The notes: a model not told the origin generated them from the letters alone. Counted from the first letter of the stretch, positions 9,579-19,426 are shown. The stretch is 64,000 nucleotides of DNA from CAVZVZ01 sp963778895 (GCA_963778895.1 CAVZVZ010000005.1:1302001-1366000); one strand, 5' to 3'. Numbers and translations are program-made.

Positions 9579-10618
9579 CAGAACGCCACCACCAGGATGC
9601 CGGTGACCACGATGTTCACCAGCGAGATCGGAATGAGGTACTTCCACGCGAACGACTGCAGCTGATCCTCACGGAACCGCGGGTAGGTGAAGCGGAACCA
9701 GAAGATGAGGAACGAGACCAGCATGACCTTGGCGAACAAGATCGCCGGCCCGAGTACCCAATAGGCGTTCGAATCGAGATCGATCCAGGGCAAACCCCAA
9801 CCACCGAGGAACAACACGGAGGCCACCGCGGCGAAGGCGAACGCCGTCGCGAACTCGGCGAGGAAGAAGAGCAGGAAACGGAAGCCGGTGTACTCGACCT
9901 GATAGCCCGAGACGAGCTCCGACTCGGCTACCGGCATGTCGAATGGCGTCTGTGTGAGCTCAGCCTGCACGGCGGCCAGAAAGATCGCGAAGCCGACGAA
10001 CTGGGTGAGGATGAACGGGTTGCCCAGGAAGTCGAGCCCGAAGATCGAGCCCGTGTTCTGGGCGGTGACAATGCCGTTGAGGTTCAGCGTGCCGGCCTGG
10101 ATGACGACGCCGACCACCGCAAGGACCATGGGCAGCTCGTAGGCGATCAACTGCCCGGCGGCGCGCAGGCCGCCCATGAGCGAGTACTTGTTGGCCGAGC
10201 CCCAGCCCGCCATCAGGATGCCGATCACCGACACGGATGACACGGCCAGGACGAAGAAGATGCCGACATCGACGTCCGCCACCACCAGGTGGTAGCTGGC
10301 GGGTATGGCCACGTAGAGCAGGAACGTCGAGACGAGAACGACGATCGGCGCGGCCTTGAAAACCAACGCGTCGGCCCCGTCGGGAACGACGTCTTCCTTC
10401 TGCAGGAACTTCACGCCGTCGGCGAGGAGTTGCAGTAGACCTCGGGGTCCCGCCTCTTGTGGTCCCATACGGCTCTGCATCCACGACATGACCTTGAAGA
10501 GGAACACGATGCCGAGGATCAGCGCGGTGGTCGGCACGAGCAGCCCGACCACGAGCGCCTTCACGACGGTCTGGAACCAGTACTCGTCGACGATGGAAGC
10601 AGCGAACAGCGACGTCAC
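9578..10618 (-). CDS. nuoH: NADH-quinone oxidoreductase subunit H (operon 1)
   Basis: 346 residues, eight or so membrane helices, forms the quinone channel between peripheral and membrane arms. Conserved segments include SRMGPQEAGPRGLLQ and the acidic loop FDMPVAESELVSGYQVEYTG. The start chosen is GTG at 10618, overlapping the nuoD stop in GTGA as at several junctions in this region. Confidence 0.93.
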   Translation of the reverse strand: MTSLFAASIVDEYWFQTVVKALVVGLLVPTTALILGIVFLFKVMSWMQSRMGPQEAGPRGLLQLLADGVKFLQKEDVVPDGADALVFKAAPIVVLVSTFLLYVAIPASYHLVVADVDVGIFFVLAVSSVSVIGILMAGWGSANKYSLMGGLRAAGQLIAYELPMVLAVVGVVIQAGTLNLNGIVTAQNTGSIFGLDFLGNPFILTQFVGFAIFLAAVQAELTQTPFDMPVAESELVSGYQVEYTGFRFLLFFLAEFATAFAFAAVASVLFLGGWGLPWIDLDSNAYWVLGPAILFAKVMLVSFLIFWFRFTYPRFREDQLQSFAWKYLIPISLVNIVVTGILVVAF

Positions 10619-11793
10619 CGGTCGATGTCCCCGAGAATGAAGTACAAGCTCGCGAGGATCGTGATCAGGTCGGGCACGTACACGCCGCGAACCACCCACG
10701 GCACGATCGACACGTTGTTGAACGACGCCGAGCGAATCTTCACGCGGAAGGGCACGAGATCGCCCTTGCTCACGACGTAATACCCCATGGCACCGAGCGG
10801 GTTCTCGGTTTGAACGTAGGCCTCACCCTCGGGCACCTTGATGATGCGCGGCACCTTGGCCATGACCGGTCCGCTGGGGATGGTGTCGAGCAGTTGGTCG
10901 ATGATCTTGGTGGCCTCGCGGACCTCCTGCATCCGGATCCACGCCCGGGCGAACGAATCGCCATCGGTATGGGTCCAGACCTTCCAATCGATCTTGTCGT
11001 AGACGAGACCCGGCGCGCAGTCGTCGCGGCGGAGATCCCAGTCGACGCCGCTCGCGCGGAGATTTGCGCCGGACAAGCCGTAGGACTGGGCGATCTCCGC
11101 CGGAATCACGCCGATGCCACGCGTGCGCGCCTGGAAGATCTCGTTGCCGATGAGCAACGTCTCGATCTCGTCACAGAAGTCGCGCAACCGCTGCATGGAC
11201 TTGTGCGTCTCTTCGATCCACCCCTTCGGCAGGTCGTCCTTCAGGCCGCCGATGCGATCGAAGTTCGGATGGAAGCGACCGCCGGTCGCCGACTCGATCT
11301 GATTGAGCACGAACTCGCGATCACGGAACGCATAGAACCCTGCGGTGAGGCCGCCGAGCTGGATCCCCAGGTCGCCGAGGAACAGCGAGATGTTCGCGAT
11401 ACGCGACATCTCGAACAGGATCGTTCGGATCCATTGCGCTCGGGGCGGTGCCTCGACACCCATGAGTTGCTCTGCCGCCAGAATGAACGGGACTTCGTTG
11501 GCGAAGCTGCCCAGCCAGTCGATGCGGTTGATGAGGGTGGTCACCTGCGGATAGGTGCGCACCTCGGTGAGCTTCTCGTAACCACGATGCATGTAGCCAC
11601 AGTGCGGGTCGGCCGAAATGATCTGCTCGCCATCGAGTCGAGCCACGATGCGCAGCGTGCCGTGAGTCGCGGGATGCTGCGGGCCGAGGTTGAGCGTCAT
11701 GCCGTCATCGCTCTCGAGCTCGACGTTGATGCGCGCGTCGGCGGCCTGCGCCGCGATGTAGGCGAGCTTGTCGCGATCGGAGACAGCGGTCAT
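10615..11793 (-). CDS. nuoD: NADH-quinone oxidoreductase subunit D (operon 1)
   Basis: 392 residues, 49-kDa-type subunit forming the quinone pocket with NuoB and NuoH. LGPQHPATHG carries the quinone-site histidine, and EVRTYPQ the conserved tyrosine. Residue 70 is arginine in CGYMHRGYEKL, aligning by eye with Arg85 of bovine NDUFS2, the site methylated by NDUFAF7; the second NuoD of this window has threonine there. It overlaps nuoC by ATGA and nuoH by GTGA. Confidence 0.95.
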   Translation of the reverse strand: MTAVSDRDKLAYIAAQAADARINVELESDDGMTLNLGPQHPATHGTLRIVARLDGEQIISADPHCGYMHRGYEKLTEVRTYPQVTTLINRIDWLGSFANEVPFILAAEQLMGVEAPPRAQWIRTILFEMSRIANISLFLGDLGIQLGGLTAGFYAFRDREFVLNQIESATGGRFHPNFDRIGGLKDDLPKGWIEETHKSMQRLRDFCDEIETLLIGNEIFQARTRGIGVIPAEIAQSYGLSGANLRASGVDWDLRRDDCAPGLVYDKIDWKVWTHTDGDSFARAWIRMQEVREATKIIDQLLDTIPSGPVMAKVPRIIKVPEGEAYVQTENPLGAMGYYVVSKGDLVPFRVKIRSASFNNVSIVPWVVRGVYVPDLITILASLYFILGDIDR

Positions 11794-12524
11794 TCCGTAG
11801 CCTCGCTCTCGCCGTCAGCACCGTCACCGTCGGCCTCGTCGCCACTTCCCGGCATCGGCTCCACGTCGACGATGCCCGGCCACGGCTTGGCCCGCCGAGC
11901 AAGCAACGGGAAGTCCTTGCGCAGCGGATGGCCTTCGAACTCGGTCGGTAGGTAGATGTGGCGCAACGCCGAGCGGCCGGTGAACTCGATGCCGAACATC
12001 TCCCAGGTCTCGCGCTCGTGCCAGTCGGCACCGTGGAACACCGACGACCAGCTCTCGGCGCGCAGGTCGTCGTCGGGGAGATCGGCCTTGAATATGACCC
12101 CGATGGCTTCACGCGTGTCGTACACGCGGGCGAGCAACTGGAAACGGGTGTCGCCACCGGCGTACCCCGTCGTCATCGCCGTCGGCGCTTTGGCTTCGGT
12201 GCCGTGCACGAACACGTCTTCCTGACTGTCCATGTCGCGTCCGAAGGGTGACGGCAGCCAGTCGATGGCGGAGAGGAAGTCGAAGAAGTGGAAGCCGAGG
12301 GACTCCTTGGCGACTTCGGCCGCTTGCTTCCACGCGTCACGCGTGACCCGGAGCCACAAGGTCGAGCCCACGCGGATGTGCGAGTCGACGATCGCATCGC
12401 CGAGCTCACGTTGGAAACGCGCCAACAGCAGCTCGCGACGCTCGTCGCGCGGCTCGGCCTCCTCGACGTCGGTCGAGGCGGCCGGGTCGGCGGGTACCAC
12501 CGTCGTCGAATCACCCGACGACAA
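11790..12524 (-). CDS. nuoC: NADH-quinone oxidoreductase subunit C (operon 1)
   Basis: About 244 residues, 30-kDa-type peripheral subunit. The signature ERETWEMFGIEFTGRSALRHIYLP followed by HPLRKDFP is present. The C-terminus is an acidic tail rich in Asp, Gly and Glu. No ATG fits; I chose TTG at 12524 because a strong GGAAGGGAG ribosome-binding site lies just upstream and it overlaps the 3' end of nuoB. A GTG at 12500 is the alternative. The stop overlaps nuoD in ATGA. Confidence 0.85.
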   Translation of the reverse strand: MSSGDSTTVVPADPAASTDVEEAEPRDERRELLLARFQRELGDAIVDSHIRVGSTLWLRVTRDAWKQAAEVAKESLGFHFFDFLSAIDWLPSPFGRDMDSQEDVFVHGTEAKAPTAMTTGYAGGDTRFQLLARVYDTREAIGVIFKADLPDDDLRAESWSSVFHGADWHERETWEMFGIEFTGRSALRHIYLPTEFEGHPLRKDFPLLARRAKPWPGIVDVEPMPGSGDEADGDGADGESEATE

Positions 12525-13020
12525 TGGGTTCTCCCTTCCAGCGCTCGGCCATGTCCTCGTCCTGGATGCGCTCCTGCAGCAACACGATGCCCTCGAGCAG
12601 GGCCTCGGGACGGGGCGGGCAACCCGGCACATACACGTCCACGGGGATCAGCTGGTCGACGCCTTTGGTCACCGAGTACGAGTCCCAGTACGGCCCGCCA
12701 CAGTTCGCGCAGCTACCCATGCTGATCACGTACTTCGGATCGGGCATCTGTTGGTACAACCGCACGAGTGCGGGCGCCATCTTGTCGGTCACGGTTCCGG
12801 CGATCACCACGAAGTCCGCTTGTCGCGGGCTCGCGGGGAACGGGATGACACCGAGGCGCATGACGTCGTAGCGCGGCGAGGCGAACGCCGCTCCCATCTC
12901 GATGGCGCAGCACGCGAGGCCCCACTGGTAGACCCACAGCGAATACTTGCGACTGAGATTCAGCAGTTTGGTGAGTGGCTTGGGCATCTTGCCGCTCTCG
13001 ACCAGACCCATCAGTTCCAC
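12511..13020 (-). CDS. nuoB: NADH-quinone oxidoreductase subunit B (operon 1)
   Basis: 169 residues, carries the terminal N2 [4Fe-4S] cluster. Ligands are visible as the tandem cysteines in GLACCAIEMG, then GSCANCGG and VPGCPPRPE. GTG at 13020 is taken as the start; ATG at 13011 is possible. Eight bases separate it from nuoA. Confidence 0.94.
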   Translation of the reverse strand: MELMGLVESGKMPKPLTKLLNLSRKYSLWVYQWGLACCAIEMGAAFASPRYDVMRLGVIPFPASPRQADFVVIAGTVTDKMAPALVRLYQQMPDPKYVISMGSCANCGGPYWDSYSVTKGVDQLIPVDVYVPGCPPRPEALLEGIVLLQERIQDEDMAERWKGEPIVVG

Positions 13021-13028
13021 TCATTTGG

Positions 13029-13406
13029 TCACACCCATCGCAGAACCTTCTTCCGCCACGCGTAGACGAGGCCGAGGGCGAGTATCGCGATGAAGGTCCC
13101 CATCTCGATCAGGCCGAACGTGTCGTAGATCTCGAGGCGCGTGGCCCACGGGAAGATGAACACCGCCTCGACATCGAACATGACGAACAAGAGGGCGAAG
13201 ATGTAATACCGCACCTGGCTCTGTGACCAGCCGAGGCCGACGGGGTCGACGCCGGATTCGTAGGTGATGTATTTCTGCTCCTGCGGGCGGGTCGGGCGAA
13301 CGATGCGGCCCAGGCCCAGCATCAGCGCCCCCATGCCCAATCCCACGAGGCCGAAAATGCCGATCGTGAGGTATTGGCGGAGGAAGTCGGAGTAGTCCGC
13401 AGACAT
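13029..13406 (-). CDS. nuoA: NADH-quinone oxidoreductase subunit A (operon 1)
   Basis: 125 residues with three membrane helices. YESGVDPVG in the first loop and ALLFVMFDVEAVFIFPWA in the second helix are characteristic of NuoA. It is the first gene of the 11-gene nuo operon (A,B,C,D,H,I,J,K,L,M,N). The 81 bases upstream, as far as the toxin gene, are the only likely place for a dedicated promoter. Confidence 0.94.
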   Translation of the reverse strand: MSADYSDFLRQYLTIGIFGLVGLGMGALMLGLGRIVRPTRPQEQKYITYESGVDPVGLGWSQSQVRYYIFALLFVMFDVEAVFIFPWATRLEIYDTFGLIEMGTFIAILALGLVYAWRKKVLRWV

Positions 13407-13487
13407 CGTTCGCGGAGCCTAGTGAACGCAAGAACTAACGGCGAAATCCGCGAAAACTCGGCCGGACCTGCGGATTGGGGGCCCTTG

Positions 13488-13865
13488 TCAGGCGCCCATC
13501 AGGGCTACCTCGTAGGCGTCGAAGGACCGGTCTCGGGTGACCACGGTGAGCCCTTCGATCTGGGCCTGGGCTATCAGCATCCGATCGAACGGGTCACGAT
13601 GATGTCGAGGCAGAGCGCCGGCCGCGGCGGCGTGGGCCAGCGATATCGGGAGAGGCTCGAACCCACCCTCGGCCACCGCCACGACGGGCTCGCCTTCGAA
13701 TCCGAGTTTCCCCCGCGAACGTTTGACGGCCACTTCCCAGACGGTTGCGGCACTGACCGCGACCAGGTTCTCCGGCGCGGCGATGGCGTGTCTGGCCTCG
13801 GCGTCGAGCTGTTCGGGGTCGCTCAGCCACCACAGCCAGGCGTGGGTGTCGAGCAGGAGCTTCAT
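13488..13865 (-). CDS. vapC: PIN-domain toxin, VapC family
   Basis: 125 residues with the PIN-domain acidic residues: Asp in MKLLLDTHAWLWWLSD, Glu in TVWEVAVK, and Asp in HHRDPFDRMLIAQA followed by TRDRSFDAY. This subgroup is usually paired with Phd/YefM-type antitoxins and acts as an RNase. The ATG overlaps the antitoxin stop in ATGA. The pair sits between the two complex I operons on the same strand, so it may be co-transcribed with them. Confidence 0.9.
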   Translation of the reverse strand: MKLLLDTHAWLWWLSDPEQLDAEARHAIAAPENLVAVSAATVWEVAVKRSRGKLGFEGEPVVAVAEGGFEPLPISLAHAAAAGALPRHHRDPFDRMLIAQAQIEGLTVVTRDRSFDAYEVALMGA

Positions 13866-14098
13866 TCCTGGTCGCCTTCGAATTCCTCGACGAGCCACTC
13901 GGGTGTGGCGTCGAAGTCGGCCGGAATGGAGATGCGGCCGCGCATCGATCCGGGCCGCCGAGGCTCCGTCCGCGGCACGTAGGGCACGAGACGAGCGATG
14001 GGCTTGCCGGCCCGCCCGATGATGACCTCTTCGCCCCGTTCGACCTGCTCGAGCAGGCGAGACAAGTGCGTCTTGGCTTCGTGGACGTTGCAGAGCAT
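13862..14098 (-). CDS. Antitoxin of the Phd/YefM family
   Basis: 78 residues. The N-terminal MLCNVHEAKTHLSRLLEQVE and GEEVIIGRAGKPIARLVPY are the family's DNA-binding fold; the acidic C-terminus (WLVEEFEGDQE) would bind and neutralise the adjacent PIN toxin. Proteins of this type usually repress their own promoter through a palindrome, and one is present 10 bases upstream of the start. Confidence 0.9.
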   Translation of the reverse strand: MLCNVHEAKTHLSRLLEQVERGEEVIIGRAGKPIARLVPYVPRTEPRRPGSMRGRISIPADFDATPEWLVEEFEGDQE

Positions 14099-14107
14099 CG
14101 ACTTAGT

Positions 14108-14120
14108 CTAGTCGGACTAG
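14108..14120. promoter_or_regulatory. Palindrome upstream of the antitoxin gene, candidate operator
   Basis: CTAGTC, one base, GACTAG: a perfect 6-1-6 inverted repeat in a locally AT-richer stretch, in the 25-base gap between nuoN of operon 2 and the antitoxin start. Position and symmetry fit an autoregulatory site of a Phd/YefM antitoxin; binding is inferred. Confidence 0.5.
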
Positions 14121-14123
14121 CTG

Positions 14124-15788
14124 TTACCCGCCCCCGGGCTGCCCGGTCCCGCCGAGGTCGCTCGTACCCAGATCAGGGGTGCTGGCCGGCGGGGCCGGAG
14201 CGTCGGCGACCTGCACCAGCGCCGGCGTGGCCTTCTCGGCCGGGTCGAGCACGGTGTCGGGGACGATCCCGACGACCATCGTCACGATCAGACACACCGC
14301 GATGCCGATCCACGCGCCCACCCCGACCCGCACGGGACCGCCGGGAAGATGGACGGGTTCGTCCTCTTGGCCTTCGGGGGCCGACATGTACATCGAAACG
14401 ACGAGCCGTAGGTAGAGGAACGCGGCGATCACGGCCGAAACCATGGCGATGAGCGCAAGAGGCCACGAACCGGCGTCGACCGAGGCGATGATCACGTAGA
14501 ACTTGGCGAAGAACCCGGAGGTGAAAGGAACGCCCGCCTGCGCGAGCAGGAACACCGTCAGCACGAGCGAAAGCGTCGGGTGGGCCCGCGCCAGGCCCTT
14601 GTAGTCCGAGAGTTGATGGTGCCCGTCACCGGTGCGGCCGATCACGCTGATGATGGCGAAGGTGCCGGCGATCATGAAGGTGTAGGCCGCCAAGTAGAAC
14701 AGCACCGCCTGGATACCTCGACTGGTGCTGGCCTCGACGGCGACGAGGATGAAGCCGGCGTGGCTGATCGACGAGTACGCCATCATGCGCTTCACGTTGG
14801 TCTGCACGATGGCAACCAGCGCGCCACCGACCATCGAGATCACCGCGAGCGCATAGACGATCGGTTGCCAGTCGGCCGCGTAGTTGGAGAACGTCAGCAT
14901 GAAGACCCGCACGAGTCCCGCGAAGGCGGCGGCCTTCACACCCGCGGCCATGTAGACGACGGCAGGTGTGGGCGCGCCGTCATAGGCGTCGGGGCTCCAC
15001 GAGTGGAACGGCATGGCCGCGACCTTGAAGCCGAAACCCACGAGCAGCAGCGCCAGGCCGAGGAGCAACAAACCGTTGTTGATCGGGATGTTGCCCGCCA
15101 TGAAACTCTTGATCGTGATGAGGCTGGTCGATCCAGTGGCCCCATAGATGAGCGCGATGCCGTAGAGGAAGAATGCGGACGAGAACGCGCCGAGGATGAA
15201 GTACTTGAGACCGCCTTCCTGGGATTGTGCCCGGCGGAGCTGCATGGCCGAGAGCACGTACACCGCAATCGAAAGCGTCTCGAGGCCGAGGAACAAGACG
15301 ATCAGGTCGTTGGCCATGGCCATGATGACGCCGCCGGTGGCCGACAGCAGCATGAGGACGTAGAACTCCGGTCCGTCGAGACGCTCACGCCGCAAGTAGC
15401 CGTCGGCCGCGAGCGCGCCGATGATCACGGCACTGCAGATGATGATCGTCACGAAGATGCTGAAGCCATCGATGCCGACGGCTCCTCCCACGGTGCTGAA
15501 CGGCCCGACCCCGCTCGGGTTGGTGAGCGTGATGCCCCAGATCTCGGACCACCCCTGCACCCGCGCCCAGACCGGCAACGATGCGATGATCGCGGCCAGG
15601 GCCACGGCCACGGTGTAGAGCGCGTAGAAGCCGCGGAAGAGATGGCCGCGCGCCAGCGACGCGATGGTGAGCAGTACCAACGCGCCGACGGCGAGGATGA
15701 TCACCGGCAGCAGGGCGTACCACTCGATGGACGGCGTCGACACGCTCGTCGTGGCGTCGACCTGTGCGAGGAGCGCCAGCGGGCTCAT
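14124..15788 (-). CDS. nuoN: NADH-quinone oxidoreductase subunit N (operon 2, 14-subunit type)
   Basis: 554 residues, antiporter-like subunit. The AAMPFHSWSPDAYDGAPTPA segment and YSSISHAGFILVAVEA identify it. It is longer than the operon 1 copy, with an extended Pro/Ala/Gly-rich C-terminus. It is the last gene of the 14-gene operon; its ATG overlaps the nuoM stop in ATGA. Confidence 0.95.
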   Translation of the reverse strand: MSPLALLAQVDATTSVSTPSIEWYALLPVIILAVGALVLLTIASLARGHLFRGFYALYTVAVALAAIIASLPVWARVQGWSEIWGITLTNPSGVGPFSTVGGAVGIDGFSIFVTIIICSAVIIGALAADGYLRRERLDGPEFYVLMLLSATGGVIMAMANDLIVLFLGLETLSIAVYVLSAMQLRRAQSQEGGLKYFILGAFSSAFFLYGIALIYGATGSTSLITIKSFMAGNIPINNGLLLLGLALLLVGFGFKVAAMPFHSWSPDAYDGAPTPAVVYMAAGVKAAAFAGLVRVFMLTFSNYAADWQPIVYALAVISMVGGALVAIVQTNVKRMMAYSSISHAGFILVAVEASTSRGIQAVLFYLAAYTFMIAGTFAIISVIGRTGDGHHQLSDYKGLARAHPTLSLVLTVFLLAQAGVPFTSGFFAKFYVIIASVDAGSWPLALIAMVSAVIAAFLYLRLVVSMYMSAPEGQEDEPVHLPGGPVRVGVGAWIGIAVCLIVTMVVGIVPDTVLDPAEKATPALVQVADAPAPPASTPDLGTSDLGGTGQPGGG

Positions 15789-17452
15789 CGGCCGGCCTCT
15801 TCGACATCGGCGTTGGACGACGACTCGGGATCGCCGGACTCGTCAACCGTGCCGTTCTGTTCCTCACGCTCGTTCGCGACCACCGATCCCGGCTCGTCCT
15901 CGTGTTCAGGATGGGGCTCGTGGAAGTCGGGCACCTCGCGCTCCACGTGCAACAACAACACCTGCACCGAAGGCTGGATGCGGTCGAGCACCGGTTTCGG
16001 ATAGACGCCGAGGAACACCATGAGACCGATGAGCGGCAGGATGACGAGCTTCTCGCTCAGCTTGAGATCGGGAAACGTCTTGTTGGCCTCATCCGGCTCG
16101 CCGTGGAAGGCCCGCTGATAGGCCCACAGCATGTACAGCGCCGCGATGATGACACCGGTCGCAGCCACCACCGCCCACCAGCGATGGGCGAGGAAGGTGC
16201 CGATCAGCACGAGGAACTCGCCCACGAATCCGTTGAGGCCGGGCAAGCCGATCGAGGCCAGCATCGTGACCATGAACGCGCCCGCGAACCACGGTGCCAC
16301 CTTCTGCAGGCCCTTCAGCTCCGAGATCTCGTACGTGTGGCGGCGCTTGTAGAGGTACCCGAGCAGGATGAAGAGCGTGCCGGTGATGATGCCGTGGTTG
16401 ATCATCACCATGACGCTGCCCTGCAAGCCGATGGTGGTGAGGGTGAACAGACCGAGCACTGCGAAGCCCATGTGCGCGACCGACGAGTACGCGACGAGGC
16501 GTTTGAGATTGCGTTGCATCGCCGCGACGATGCCGCCGTAGATGATGCCGATGGTCGCCAAGGTGAGCATCACCGGTGCGAACCAGACCGACGCCTCCGG
16601 GAAGAGATAGAGGCCGAACCGTAAGAAGCCATAGGTGCCTAGCTTCAGGAGCACTCCGGCGAGGTCGATCGAGCCGGCGGTCGGCGCCTCGGTATGAGCG
16701 TCGGGTAGCCAAGTGTGGAACGGGAAGACCGGTGTCTTCACCGCGAAGGCGATGGCGAAACCGAGGAACAACCAGCGGGCCGTGTTCTGGGCCACCCCGC
16801 CGCCTTCGGCGATGCGCACGAGGTCGAAGCTGACGCCGCCGTTCTCGCCTGCACCGGCCAGTACGGCGAGAGCCACGATCGACACGAGCATGAACGCGGA
16901 GCCGAGCATCGTGAACAGGAAGAACTTGGTCGCGGCATACACCCGGCGGCCGTGACCCCAACGCCCGATGAGGAAGTAGAGCGGCACGAGCGTCAGCTCG
17001 AACATCAAGAAGAACAGGAACAGGTCGAGGGCGAGGAACACGCCCATGCAGCCCGCTTCGAGCAGCGTGATCCAGAGGTAGTAGCCCTTCTCGTCGTGGT
17101 CCGGACGAGCCGCGAACAACGCGATGGGGAACAGGATCGCGGTCAGCACCACGAGGAAGAGAGAGATGCCGTCGACGCCGAGCGCGAACTTGATGTCGAG
17201 CGACGACACCCAGGTCTGGCTGACCACGAATTGGAAGCCGGGGTCGCCCGCCTTGAACTGCACGAGCATCCACAACGACAGAGCCGCGACGATGACCGCG
17301 GTCAGCACCGATACGAGACGGTGCATGTCGGGGCGGGACCGCGGGATCAGGGCGATGACGACCGTGCCCACGATCGGCATGAGCACGATCGCGGTGAGGA
17401 CGGGGAAGCCCAACGTGTTCGTGCCGTCGACGGCCAGGGTCAGCGCGTTCAT
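15785..17452 (-). CDS. nuoM: NADH-quinone oxidoreductase subunit M (operon 2)
   Basis: About 555 residues, antiporter-like subunit with KTPVFPFHTWLPDAHTEAPT and YSSVAHMGFAVLG. ATG at 17452 is chosen because it overlaps the nuoL stop in ATGA; GTG at 17458 would add two residues. The C-terminus carries a roughly 50-residue acidic, hydrophilic extension (bases about 15788-15940) not seen in the operon 1 copy. Confidence 0.94.
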   Translation of the reverse strand: MNALTLAVDGTNTLGFPVLTAIVLMPIVGTVVIALIPRSRPDMHRLVSVLTAVIVAALSLWMLVQFKAGDPGFQFVVSQTWVSSLDIKFALGVDGISLFLVVLTAILFPIALFAARPDHDEKGYYLWITLLEAGCMGVFLALDLFLFFLMFELTLVPLYFLIGRWGHGRRVYAATKFFLFTMLGSAFMLVSIVALAVLAGAGENGGVSFDLVRIAEGGGVAQNTARWLFLGFAIAFAVKTPVFPFHTWLPDAHTEAPTAGSIDLAGVLLKLGTYGFLRFGLYLFPEASVWFAPVMLTLATIGIIYGGIVAAMQRNLKRLVAYSSVAHMGFAVLGLFTLTTIGLQGSVMVMINHGIITGTLFILLGYLYKRRHTYEISELKGLQKVAPWFAGAFMVTMLASIGLPGLNGFVGEFLVLIGTFLAHRWWAVVAATGVIIAALYMLWAYQRAFHGEPDEANKTFPDLKLSEKLVILPLIGLMVFLGVYPKPVLDRIQPSVQVLLLHVEREVPDFHEPHPEHEDEPGSVVANEREEQNGTVDESGDPESSSNADVEEAGR

Positions 17453-19426
17453 CGCCACGTCAGCGTTCGAGTGAGGATGAAGGCGATCAGCAGGACGGAT
17501 CCGGCACCGACCATCAGCGCGTAGACGCGCACGTAGCCGTTCTGCACGACCCGGACCCGAGACGAGGTCCAGCGCGTGAGGCGGCCCACCCCGTTGACCG
17601 CACCGTCGATACCGACGGAGTCGGCCGTGGCGGCGCCTTGCGCGACATCGGCACCCGGGCCACCCACGAGCGCCGCGATGCTGCTGTCGATGTACAAGCC
17701 GTCATGGAGCGGCTCGGGCTCGACCACGGGCAGGGTGTGACGCTCGTAGATGAGATACGCGATCGCGATACCGGTGAGCGCGACCACCGTGGACACGACG
17801 AGCAACAAGACGATGGTCGCGTCGCTGTAGCCGAGCACCGTCTGGTTGCTCAGCGCGAACGATGGTTCGAGCCAGTTCTCGAGGAAGTGCCAGCTGGCCG
17901 GGAAGGGCAGGTTCAACAGGCCGGCGAACGCGGCCAGGATCGCCAGCACCACGAGCGGAACGGTCATCGTCCAGGGAGACTCGTGCGGTTTGAAACCGTC
18001 GGGGAAGTGCGGCTCGGCCCGCGACGGCGGTGTCGGCCGTCGCACCGTCGGTCGCTTCGGCGGCCGCTCGTTCGCGCGCGACTTCCTCGGCCTCGTTCGA
18101 CTCGGCCCACTTCGCGTCGCCGTAGAACACCATGAACACTTGCCGGCTCATGTAGTACGCGGTGAGCAGGGCAGTGAAGAGGCCGACGACGTACAGCGCC
18201 GGGCTCTTCTGGAGGGCGTAGGTGAGGATCTCGTCCTTCGACCAGAAGCCCGAGAACGGCGGCACGCCGGAGATGGCCAGCCAGCCGACGATGAACGCTC
18301 CCGACGTGATGGGCATCCACTTGCGGAGCGCGCCCATCCATCGCATGTCCTGCTCGTCGTGCATGCCGTGGATCACCGAACCCGCACCGAGGAACAGCAG
18401 CGCCTTGAAGAACGCGTGGGTGATCATGTGGAAGATCGCGGCCCAGTACGCGCCCGAGCCCACCGCCAGGAACATGTAACCGAGCTGGCTGATCGTCGAG
18501 TACGCCAAGACTTTCTTGATGTCGTACTGCGATGTCGCGATCAACGCGGCCAGCAGCGCGGTGAGCACACCGATCCAGGCGATCAGCGTGGGAACCCAGT
18601 CGTAGGACGCGGCCAGTATCGGACTGATGCGACACATCAGGTAGACACCGGCCGTGACCATGGTGGCCGCGTGGATGAGCGCCGATACGGGTGTCGGTCC
18701 CGCCATGGCGTCGGGTAGCCAGATGAACAGCGGTATCTGGGCCGACTTGCCGACGGCTCCGATGAAGAGCATCAACGCGATGAAGGTGGCCGCGGTCTTG
18801 GCCATGCCCGATGCCTGCGGCAGGAACCCCTCGTAGGTGATCGTGCCGAAGGCGAAGAAGGTCGCGAACGTGCCGACCATGAAGCCCCAGTCGCCCACGC
18901 GGTTCGTGATGAAGGCCTTCTTGCCGGCGACGGCATTCGCATCCTTCTCGAACCAGAACGAGATGAGGAAGTAGCTGCACGCACCCACGCCTTCCCACCC
19001 GACGAAGGTGAGGAGCAGGTTGTTGCCGAGCACCAGCACCAACATCGAGAAGACGAACAGGTTGAGGTAGAGGAAGAACTTGGGATAGCGCGGATCACCG
19101 TGCATGTACCCGATCGAGTAAAGGTGGATCAGCGTCGCGACGCCGGTGATGAACAACACCATCGCCATCGAGAGCGGGTCGAGTAGGTACCCCACGTCGA
19201 CGCGGAACGAACCGGCGGGGATCCACTGGAACAGGGCCTCGGTGCGGGTGTGCTCCGGCTGGTTGCGCAACCAGAAGAACACGATCGAGGCGATCACGAA
19301 CGAACCGCCCACCATCAGCGTCGCCAGCCAGCCCGACGCCGGCTCCCCCATCCGCTTGCCGAAGAGCAAGAGGAGCAGGAAGCCCAGCAGGGGCAGCGCG
19401 GGGATGAACCAAACCAGATTCTCCAT
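17449..19426 (-). CDS. nuoL: NADH-quinone oxidoreductase subunit L (operon 2), frameshifted
   Basis: N-terminal part (about 19426-18030) has normal NuoL motifs, including IPLFIWLPDAMAGPTPVSA and YSTISQLGYMF. The C-terminal part (about 18030-17449), with the last membrane helices and the lateral-helix region, is in another frame. The two halves join cleanly inside a charged linker rich in Glu and Ala, so a single-base error near 18015 is more likely than a true split gene. Order and spacing are as in a normal nuo operon. Confidence 0.9.

Noticed and set aside
13021..13431. Reading frame overlapping nuoA on the same strand
   Set aside because: Arg/His/Pro-rich out-of-frame copy of nuoA; NuoA in the other frame has all family motifs.
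17449..18045. Separate small membrane protein after a truncated NuoL
   Set aside because: The fragment is the expected C-terminal part of NuoL and its start lies within the linker; a single frame break explains it.
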